Positions 49,065-58,364 of a DNA stretch of 64,000 bases are shown piece by piece. A program made the translations under genes and the position numbers. This DNA is from Vandiemenella viatica (Eukaryota > Arthropoda > Insecta > Orthoptera > Morabidae): assembly GCA_031002005.1 (NCBI GenBank), contig JARYHS010006964.1, forward strand, positions 2,976,001 to 3,040,000, written 5' to 3'. Each line of letters starts with the position of its first letter. The first letter of the stretch is position 1. Under the pieces are notes generated by a model. The model searched no databases and was not told the origin of the DNA. It saw nothing but the letters and a program-made list of their open reading frames with translations.

Positions 49065-49186
49065 TGTTTTCCGCGGCGGGCATTCTCCATAAATCTTATC
49101 AGAGTGTAACTATGTAAACATTCAAACAAGCGATGTTTTGGTGGACATAGCGCAATCTTCGCAGGATGCAAGCAGTGGCTTGTGTT

Positions 49187-49244
49187 ACCACTGCCTTTTT
49201 AAACCACTTCTAATGAACTCAACTTCTACGAGGCGTAAAGCTAC

Positions 49245-49276
<32 letters not shown>
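49187..49276 (+). mobile_element. SINE 3' end fragment
   Basis: TCTACGAGGCGTAAAGC followed by a long A run matches the end of the SINE body at 43,725 and 48,330. The rest is missing. Confidence 0.5.
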
Positions 49277-49277
<1 letters not shown>

Positions 49278-49329
49278 AGCCTTTGAAATAGTTTCATTGC
49301 ATTCAAACAAGGGAATAAACACTAGGATC

Positions 49330-50430
49330 CTAATTACTAAAGACCGCATTATATGCATTTGCATATTGCATATGCATTTGCATATTAATTCCATTTTCAC
49401 TGGTTATTGCATATTTTACCTAAAACCTAGTGATGATTCATATTTTCGCTATATTTACGATATTTACCATTAGTGAACCTAGCTAATAAATAAAATCTTA
49501 CGTTGTAACCGGCAAAACCTACTAGCAGCACAGCTTTTAGTCTACGACAACTCGCTGAGGAACTACGACCCACGTTTGGTAATGTAAATAAACTGATTTC
49601 ATCAACAAACAAAGCGTTTGTCAAGGCACGTTCTCGTAATAATGTCTACTTCAAAAAAAAAAAAAAGCCAAATGTACCTTTACGTCTGGAACCAGTGGTA
49701 ACTCGATGGGTGATGTGGGTTGAAGCTGTACTGTTTTACAATGAACATTTCAACGCCATTAAAGGTGTAGTAAACGACTTTGATAGTGGAGAGGCTATTA
49801 GAGTTTGTCAGCACAAGGAAGCATTTAACAATTCTAGTGTTAAAACTATAGCTGTGATTAGCACCCATTTTTCTAACATACTTGCGAGTATTAAAAAGCC
49901 AGTGAATGAATAAAATCCGCAATGCCAGAGGCATTACCCTGTTAACTTTAAATGAAGTTTGAAACATTTTGAACAATAAACCAGGTTTTCAACCTTTGTA
50001 TCAAATTGATATTTTTATTAATGGGTCCGGTGAACTTTTTCCAGAAACAATTACTGCTAACACAGCACCCAATTTCAAATACTGCCCAGTTACAGAAGTG
50101 AATGTGGAACGGTTCATATACACTTGTAAAAATATTTAGAGGGATCGAAGAAACAATCTTACTGTTGAGTATTTGGAACAGTATCCGATTGTTTACGATT
50201 ACAAAAGTAAAAATAAGTTAAATAATTGTTAATTATCGAATTAATAAATATGTTATTCAACTACTTACTAATTGCATGCTTATTTTGAAATAAAAATCTA
50301 AAGACTACTATTTTTAAATTGTATAATGTTGCATATTTTGACACTTTTAATGCCTATTTTAACATTTTTCAAGCAATTCTAACATTTTGTGTTGTATATA
50401 ATCCAGTCTCTACTAATTACAATTTGATAA
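49330..50430 (+). mobile_element. hAT relic of DUF659 / CGBP1-like type
   Basis: On the plus strand, LRQLAEELRPTFGNVNKLIS (about 49,545) continues through a poly-A-lengthened stretch to RLEPVVTRWVMWVEAVLFYN and KEAFNNSSVKTIAVISTHFS (49,695-49,913). This is the second half of a DUF659-type hAT transposase common in insects. It lacks N- and C-terminal parts and has stops after 49,913. Flanking repeats of GCATATTTTG-type motifs (49,345-49,415 and 50,325-50,370) are typical of the subterminal regions of such elements. Element boundaries were not resolved. Confidence 0.6.
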
Positions 50431-50698
50431 TATCCACAGGCGTTTCCCGTTACTCAGCAGATTTTCTGATACAAAATTTGTTTCAAAGATATTCCTTTCT
50501 GTTAGGCCTTAACAACCTGTGTAGGTAAATTTTTATATTATTCTCGAGTTCTATTGTTTATTAGTAAATGTTCTCAATTCCCTTGGAAGATATTTGCTTT
50601 TCACTGTGACATCTGTTATATTCAGTTTTCCTCTTGACTTTTGGGTTGTAAACCTACTCATAATGGGACATTTCAGTAGAAGAATTTTTTTTTTTTTG

Positions 50699-51010
50699 GG
50701 TAGGGGCAGGGGCGTAGCTACTATGGGGCTAGGCGGTGCAGTGCCCCTAAGCGCACCTCTAGGGGCCCTCAAGCGCAGTTTAGAGGGCCCACGAGCCTTT
50801 TATTTTTTAGCTATACCGTCGTCTAAGGGGTCCCAGAGAACACAGGAGCCCCTCACTAAGGGCCCTCGCTGCTCAGGGAGGCCCCAACCACTGCTCAGGT
50901 GGCCCCTACCAGCACACAAAGCAAAAAAGGTCAACCGTTAGGCCTGTGGGCCCAAAATAATTTTTTTGCATTGGGGCCCTTGTTGACCTAGCTACACCTC
51001 TGGGTAGGGG
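50699..51010. mobile_element. hAT-type MITE, 296 bp
   Basis: The element is 50,707-51,002 with terminus CAGGGGCGTAGCTA and, at the other end, the complement of CAGAGGTGTAGCTAGG. An exact 8-bp target duplication GGTAGGGG lies at 50,699-50,706 and 51,003-51,010. It is GC-rich and non-coding; a 115-codon frame across it is a composition effect. The terminus resembles that of the ZMYM1-like hAT at 2,127. Confidence 0.88.
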
Positions 51011-51289
51011 TGGATTTTGAATAAAAAGTCGAGAAACTGTTTACATGATCACTCTTGCTTGATATCTAACAGTACTGCTCCTATGCTTCCAACTGATACC
51101 GTTGGTGGGTTGACTATAAACGGTATTACATTTATCAAGGACATTAAAATGCTTTAATGGAATAGTAACACTAGGTAATTTTTCCAGCATAAAATAGGTT
51201 ATTGGGGACTCAAGGCACGAGCATTGTCTTCTTTCCCAAAATGGTTTGGCCAGAGAGAGAATTTAAAGGGTATATACAATTGCTTTTGG

Positions 51290-51505
51290 CTTTTCATCTC
51301 GTCTAGGTCGAGCTCATTAAGGTTCTAAAACTTCTAAGGACAGCAATTGGGAGGAATTCAGAAATGGCATTTTGAGGACGCCATGCTGATATTCGCTTTA
51401 ACCGTAAAAATCTAAATCTGGATGGCTGAGTGAGGATTCGAACTCACGTTCTCCTGATTGCGAGATTACAGCGTTACCGTTCCCCCTCTAGGCTCAGTAC
51501 GAAAT
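51290..51505 (-). mobile_element. Diverged tRNA-derived SINE
   Basis: On the minus strand a B-box-like GAGTTCGAATCCTC (51,431-51,446) precedes an SINE body with CAGATTTAGATTTTTACGG and GAATTCCTCCC. It is related to, but diverged from, the 6,461 family. Confidence 0.5.
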
Positions 51506-51516
51506 TGTGAATAACA

Positions 51517-51785
51517 ATCTACATCTACATATATACTCTACAATTCACAAATCTGTGGGTAGCAGAGGGTGCTCAGCACCAAAGCTAACCTCTTTGTTGT
51601 GAATTCCAATCCCGAATGGTACGAGGGAAAAAAGAATTCACATAAGAATCAGTGCAGCATGTTATTTTCCTAATCTTATCTTTCCTGTCATTACGACTCA
51701 AATAGGTTGGTGGACGAATTATATCACTACACTCATAAGTGATAGTGGGAGTACACGTGTTTACCAATAAGTTTAAACGAAACGT
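51517..51785 (-). pseudogene. LINE 3' end (RT C-terminus and tail)
   Basis: The minus-strand peptide NSFFPRTIRDWNSQQ is the typical C-terminal end of CR1/Jockey-group LINE polyproteins. It is followed by a 3' region ending in ATATATGTAGATGTAGAT, a short repeat tail characteristic of such elements. Only the tail is present. Confidence 0.65.
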
Positions 51786-52319
51786 GCGTCGTCTATCTAC
51801 CAGAGACTCCTAGCCCAGTCTACGGATCAGTATATGCATATGCAAATTGTAGCTGCAATGCAGTTCTTCAACAGTAAGTATCTGTCGATGCTAATCTAAA
51901 TTCGTTCAGACTAAACAGAAATACTTCGAACTTTGTAGAGAACCTTTAGAGCGATAGGTAGTTCAATTTTCTATTTCACCCAGATCAGATCAAGCTGTCA
52001 TCACCTTTGACCCTGAAACAGGATCTTTTCTATACTCGCAACCACACACAAAACAAGGTGAAAAGATGACAGCTTCTAGCAGAGAGCGGCAATACCTCAG
52101 AAGTCATGCGCACAAAACTCAGTTTAAGTTGGCTCTGCGCATGCGCCAACGAACCAGCCCATCCCCTCCCCTACCCAACCACTCAGATGCGACTTGTTTT
52201 ATTGTTACCCACATTAAAACGACCAGCTTTTATATTCAACTAATTTAAAACTTAGTTAACTCTCAAATGACGATTTCTCCAGAACTCTCGCTATTAAAAT
52301 ATCCCCACCACTTTGACTG
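51786..52319. other. Unannotated stretch left of the satellite
   Basis: No gene recognised. It contains ATGCATATGCAAAT near 51,835 and a C-rich stretch near 52,155-52,180. Confidence 0.35.
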
Positions 52320-55300
52320 CTCTAGACGTGTATACAGGCGCCGCCTTGCCGCTCTGTCTTTGCTCCAGACGTGTAAACACGCGCTGCCTCGCCGCCCTGT
52401 CTGTGCTCCAGACGTGTAAACACGCGCTGCCTCGCCGCCCTGTCTGCGCTCCAGACGTGTATCCACGCGCCGCCTCGCCGCCTGTCAGTGCTCCAGACGT
52501 GTATACACGCGCCGCCTCGCCGCCCTGTCTGTGCTCCAGACGTGTATACACGCGCCGCCTCGCCGCCTCGCCGCCTCGCCGCCCTGTCTGTGCTCCAAAC
52601 GTGTATCCACGCGCCGCCTTGCCGCCTGTCTGTGCTCCAGACGTATATAAACGCGCCGCCTCGCCGCCCTGTCTGTGCTCCAGACGTGTATACCCGCGCC
52701 GCTTCGCCGCCCTGTCTGTGCTCCAGACGTGAATACACGCACCGCCTCGCCGCCTTGTCTGTGCTCCAGACGTGTATACACACGCCGCCTCGCCGCCCTG
52801 TCTGTGATCCAGACGTGTATACACGCGCCGCCTCGCCGCCCTGTCTGTGCTCCAGACGTGTATCCACGCGCCGCCTTGCCGCCTGTCTGTGCTCCAGACG
52901 TGTTTTCACGGGCCGCCTCGCCACCCTGTCTATGTTCCAGACGTGTATCCACGCGCCGCCTCGCCGCCTCGCCGCCCTGTCTGTGCTCCAGACGTGAATA
53001 CACACGCGGCCTTGCCGCCCAGTCTGTGCTCCAGACATATAAACACGCGCCGCCTCGCCGCCCTGTCTGTGCTCCAGACGTGTATCCACGCGCCGCCTTG
53101 CCGCCTGTCTGTGCTCCAGACGTGTATACACGTGCGGCCTTGCCGCCCTGTCTGTGCTCCAGAGGTGTATACACGCGCCGCCTCGCAGACCTGTCTGTGC
53201 TCCAGACGTGTATACACGCGCCGCCTTGCCGCCTGTCTGTGCTCCAGACGTGTATACACGCGCCGCCTTGCCGCCCTGTCTGTGCTCCAGACGTGTATAC
53301 ATGCGCCGCCTAGCCGCCCTGTCTGTGCCACAGACGTGTATACACACGCGGCCTTGCCGCCCTGTCTGTGCTCCAGACGTGTATACACGTGCCGCCTCGC
53401 CGCCCTGTCTGTGCTCCAGATGTGTATCCACGCGCCGCCTTGCCGCCTGTCTGTGTTCCAGACGTGTATACACGCGCCGCCTCGCCACCCTGTCTGTGCT
53501 CCAGACGTGTATACACGCGCCGCCTCGGCGCCCTGTCTGTGCTCCAGACGTGTATCCACTCGCCGCCTTGCCGCCTGTCTGTGCTCCAGACGTGTATACA
53601 CACGCGCCGCCTCGCCGCCATGTCTGTGCTCCAGACGTGTATCCACACGCGCCGCCTCGCCGCCCTGTCTGTGCTCCAGACGTGTATACACGCGCCGCCT
53701 CGCCGCCCTGTCTGTGCTCCAGACGTGAATACACGCACCACCTCGCCGCCTTGTCTCTGCTCCAGACGTGTATACACACGCCGCCTCGCCGCCCTGTCTG
53801 TGATCCAGACGTGTATACACGCGCCGCCTCGCTGCCCTGTCTGTGCTCCAGACGTGTATACACGCGCCGCCTCGCCGCCCTGTCTGTGATCCAGACGTGT
53901 ATCCACGCGCCGCCTCGCCGCCATGTCTGTGCTCCAGACGTGTATACACGCGCCGCCTTGCCCCCTGTCTGTGCCACAGACGTGTATACACAAGCGGCCT
54001 TGCCGCCCTGTCTGTGCTCCAGACGTGTATACACGCGCCGCCTCGCCGCCCTGTCTGTGCTCCAGATGTGTATCCACGCGCCGCCTTGCCGCCTGTCTGT
54101 GTTCCAGACATGTATACACGCGCCGCCTTGCCGCCTGTCTGTGCTCCAGACGTGTATACACGCGCCGTTTTGCCGCCCTGTCTGTGCTCCAGACGTGTGT
54201 ACATGCGCCGCCTAGCCGCCCTGTCTGTGCCACAGACGTGTATACACACGCGGCCTTGCCGCCCTGTCTGTGCTCCAGACGTGTATACACGCACCGCCTC
54301 GCCGCCCTGTCTGTGCTCCAGACGTGTATCCACGCGCCGCCTTGCCGCCTGTCTGTGCTCCAGACGTGTATCCACGCGCCGCCTCGCCGCCATGTCTGTG
54401 CTCCAGACGTGTATCCACGCGCCGCCTTGCCGCCTGTCTGTGCTCCAGACGTGTATACACGCGCCGCCTCGCCACCCTGTCTGTGCTCCAGACGTGTATA
54501 CACGTGCGGCCTTGCCGCCCTGTCTGTGCTCCAGAGGTGTATACACGCGTCGCCTCGCCGACCTGTCTGTGCTCCAGACGTGTATACACGCGCCGCCTTG
54601 CCGCCTGTCTGTGCTCCAGACGAGTATTCACGCGCCGCCTTGCCGCACTGTCTGTGCTCCAGACGTGTATACATGCGCCGCCTTGCCGCCCTGTCTGTGC
54701 CACAGACGTGTATACACACGCGGCCTTGCCGCCCTGTCTGTGCTCCAGACGTGTACACACGCGCCGCCTCGCCGCCCTGTCTGTGCTCCAGATGTGTATC
54801 CACGCTCCGCCTTGCCGCCTGTCTGTGTTCCAGACGTGTATACACGCGCCGCCTCGCGAGCCCTGTCTGTGCTCCAGACGTGTAAACACGCGCCGCCTCG
54901 CCGCACTGTCTGTGCTCCAGACGTATATACACGCGCCGCCTCGCCGCCCTGTCTGTGCTCCAGACGTGTATCCACGCGCCGCCTTGCCGCCTGTCTGTTC
55001 TCCAGACGTGTATAAACGCGCCGCATCGCCACCCTGTCTGTGCTCCAGACGTATATACACGCGCCGCCTCGCCGCCCTGTCTGTGCTCCAGATGTGTATC
55101 CACGCGCCGCCTTGCCGCCTGTCTGTGTTCCAGACGTGTATACACGCGCCGCCATGCCGCCTGTCTGTGCCACAGACGTATATACACACGCGGCCTTGCC
55201 GCCCTGTCTGTGCTCCAGACGTGTATACACGCGCCTCCTCGCCGCCCTGTCTGTGCTCCAGATGTGTATCCACGCGCCGCCTTGCCGCCTGTCTGTGTTC

Positions 55301-56990
55301 CAGACGTGTATACACACGCCGCCTCGCCGCCCTGTCTGTGCTCCAGACGTGTAAACACGCGCCGCCTCGCCGCACTGTCTGTGCTCCAGACGTGTATACA
55401 CGCGCCGCCTCGCCGCCCTGTCTGTGCTCCAGACGTGTATCCACGCGCCGCCTTGCCGCCTGTCTGTGCTCCAGACGTGTATCCACGCGCCGCCTCGCCA
55501 CCATGTCTGTGCTCCAGACGTGTATCCACGTGCCGCCTTGCCGCCTGTCTGTGCTCCAGACGTGTATACACGCGCCGCCTTGCCGCACTGTCTGTGCTCC
55601 AGACGTGTATACATGCGCCGCCTAGCCGCCCTGTCTGTGCCACAGACGTGTATACACACGCGGCCTTGCCGCCCTGTCTGTGCTCCAGACGTGTATACAC
55701 GCGCCACCTCGCCGCCCTGTCTGTGCTCCAGATGTGTATCCACGCGCCGCCTTGCCGCCTGTCTGTGTTCCAGACGTGTATACACGCGCCGCCTCGCCGC
55801 CCTGTCTGTGCTCTAGACGTGTAAACACGCGCCGCCTCGCCGCACTGTCTGTGCTCCAGACGTGTATACACGCGCCGCCTCGCCACCCTGTCTGTGCTCC
55901 AGACGTGTATACACGTGCGGCCTTGCCGCCCTGTCTGTGCTCCAGAGGTGTATACACGCGCCGCCTTGCCGCCTGTCTGTGCTCCAGACGTGTATACACG
56001 CGCCGCCTTGCCGCACTGTCTGTGCTCCAGACGTGTATACATGCGCCGCCTAGCCGCCCTGTCTGTGCCACAGACGTGTATACACACGCGGCCTTGCCGC
56101 CCTGTCTGTGCTCCAGACGTGTATACACGCGCCGCCTCGCCGCCCTGTCTGTGCTCCAGATGTGTATCCACGCGCCGCCTTGCCGCCTGTCTGTGTTCCA
56201 GACGTGTATACACGCGCCGCCTCGCCGCCCTGTCTGTGCTCTAGACGTGTAAACACGCGCCCCCTCGCCGCACTGTCTGTGCTCCAGACGTGTATACACG
56301 CGCCGCCTCGCCGCCCTGTCTGTGCTCCAGACGTGTATCCACGCGCCGCCTTGCCGCCTGTCTGTGCTCCAGACGTGTATCCACGCGCCGCCTCGCCGCC
56401 ATGTCTGTGCTCCAGACGTGTATCCACGCGCCGCCTTGCCGCCTGTCTGTGTTCCAGACGTGTATACACGCGCCGCCTCGCCACCCTGTCTGTTCTCCAG
56501 ACGTGTATACACGTGCGGCCTTGCCGCCCTGTCTGTGCTCCAGAGGTGTATACACGCGCCGCCTCGCCGACCTGTCTGTGCTCCAGACGTGTATACACGC
56601 GCCGCCTTGCCGCCTGTCTGTGCTCCAGACGTGTATACACGCGCCGCCTTGCCGCCCTGTCTGTGCTCCAGACGTGTATATATGCGCCGCCTAGCCGCCC
56701 TGTCTGTGCCACAGACGTGTATACACACGCGGCCTTGCCGCCCTGTCTGTGCTCCAGACGTGTATACACGCGCCGCCTCGCCGCCCTGTCTGTGCTCCAG
56801 ATGTGTATCCACGCGCCGCCTTGCCGCCTGTCTGTGTTCCAGACGTGTATACACGCGCCGCCTCGCCGCCCTGTCTGTGCTCCAGACGTGTAAACACGCG
56901 CCGCCTCGCCGCACTGTCTGTGCTCCAGACGTGTATACACGCGCCGCCTCGCCGCCAGTCTGTGCTCCAGACGTGTATACACGTCCAGCC
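52320..56990. repeat. GC-rich satellite of 42/43-bp units with higher-order structure
   Basis: About 109 head-to-tail units built on CAGACGTGTATACACGCGCC, followed by GCCTCGCCGCCCTGTCTGTGCTC. Two length classes occur: 43 bp and a 42-bp form lacking one C before CTGTCTGTG. Each unit has a 12-bp perfect palindrome CGTGTATACACG and about six CpGs. A diagnostic variant, GTGCCACAG in place of GTGCTCCAG, occurs at about 53,325, 53,971, 54,227, 54,697, 55,167, 55,637, 56,066 and 56,706. Three consecutive 470-bp intervals (11 units) show higher-order repeats. Very long frames on both strands result from the lack of stop codons in the unit. Confidence 0.95.
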
Positions 56991-57162
56991 GCACGGGTCC
57001 CTGTGTGCTCTGCAAGCGTTAACGCGCTATCCTCTTAGAGGCCTCGTCATGTAGCCATATTTCCACCCAGGGTGGTTATTTGTTTTCCTTATTCGACCCT
57101 TGAGCGTTGGCAGCTGTGATCTAATTATTGTTTCTGCTTTCTTTTAGTTTCCGCTGAGAAAA

Positions 57163-58280
57163 TGGCACGCCGTCGTGTTTGTACAGTGGAAGAAATCATG
57201 GAGATTCTTACTAGAAGCGACAGTGAAAATTATCTCTTTAATATGGATCGCAGTGATGACCCTTCGACAGGATCTCGAAGTAATAGTACTAAGCCGTGTA
57301 CATCAGCTAGTGGAAAATGACCATTTGTCTCCACAAGTGAAAATTCTTCAGAATTTGAAGCTACAGATAGTGAGAGCGAAATGTGTTGAAAAAGAGAATG
57401 CTTTAATGACATGTTTGACCCCATGCGCTTGGCTATTAAGCTGCGGGATACAAGTGTGGATTAGGTTAACATTCCAGCAGTTTGTCATTTTTCCTGATAT
57501 TTCTAACAGAAGTTCATATGATATCTATTGATGATGAGACCTACAGATACGCGAGAATCAGTTCACACTAGATTTTCGCTATGAAGTGGTATAAAAAGTT
57601 CTTTCTCCTCATTCTCGAATACGGCATTTTAATTGCTCACGCTCTTCGCTGAATAGTATCCGGACGAAAAATGCCAGTTGCAGAGTTTCATCTGTCTCTG
57701 GTAGGGGGCATCCGTACAATATGTGAGGTGTTTTTCCGGATTTCTGGACCCCCCCCCCCCCTCTTGTGAGACCTGGTTCGCGTGAGAACACCCCCCCCTC
57801 CCGCCCCTAGAAATTGCCCTCACAATTTTTTGAGACCTTTACTTTTTTTAGGTCTGAACCTTCCAAAGCTGCACTTTTTGAGGAAATACCCCCCTAAAAT
57901 CTACTTTCGCGTCATTTGAAGACCTTTTTTTTAGCTCTACAGTCCAACAAGACCTCCCTATCCTCCTTAGTAAGATTTCGCAGGAAACCCTCCCCCCCCC
58001 ATTTCACGTCACGTAATTTATGGATGCCCCTTGTTGAAGCATATACCAAGAACGAACCTAGCAATGGAAGACGCTCTGATAAAGAATATCGTCAAGGATT
58101 TACTGGGAGACATTTTCCAACTGTCATTCTTATTGAAAATTCAAAAAAGAGCACGCCAATGCGTATATGCGCTGTATGTTCGAAACAGAAAGTGCGTCGA
58201 GAAACCAATGCAGAACATGTAATGTGCCACTGTGTGTTATACCATTTTTCAAGGCTTATCACACAAAAAGAATAATTAAC
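57163..58280 (+). pseudogene. piggyBac-like transposase relic missing its catalytic core
   Basis: An N-terminal part starts at ATG 57,163 (MARRRVCTVEEIMEIL, then acidic and serine-rich sequence), interrupted by TGA at 57,319. The C-terminal part starts near 57,575 (KWYKKFFLLILEYG...GRKMPVAEFHLSL) and resumes after the MITE with GFTGRHFPTV. It then shows the Cys-rich tail (CAVC...CRTCNVPLC...AYHTK, 58,165-58,270), the zinc-binding end of piggyBac transposases. The DDE core between the two parts is deleted, and a frame change occurs near 58,205. By family it would have moved DNA at TTAA sites; this copy cannot. Confidence 0.65.
57706..58037. mobile_element. MITE with CATCCATAAATTACGT termini inside piggyBac relic
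   Basis: The left end reads GGGGGCATCCGTACAATATG and the right end complements to GGGGCATCCATAAATTACGT. The interior has several C runs. It splits the piggyBac C-terminal coding region between LSL and the following EAYTKN segment. The same TIR family occurs at 28,243-28,575. Confidence 0.7.
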
Positions 58281-58364
58281 CATGGGTAATCTCAGAGTAA
58301 TAATTATATTACATTTATACGCGACTAAAACTAAACAAAATATAAAAACATATTTTTAACTTTC

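Noticed and set aside
50594..50941. 115-codon ORF
   Set aside because: It runs across the GC-rich MITE at 50,707-51,002; its composition explains the lack of stops.
52322..56914. Very long ORFs (up to 967 codons) across the GC-rich array as protein genes
   Set aside because: They occur on both strands and in several frames at once, follow exactly from a stop-free 42/43-bp unit, and have no conserved domain or gene structure.
52320..56990. CRISPR-like array
   Set aside because: Units are contiguous tandem repeats with no unique spacers, in a eukaryotic genome.
57163..57320. Independent small host gene starting at ATG 57,163
   Set aside because: The following sequence and downstream Cys-rich tail fit a single piggyBac relic, and a stop occurs after about 52 codons.
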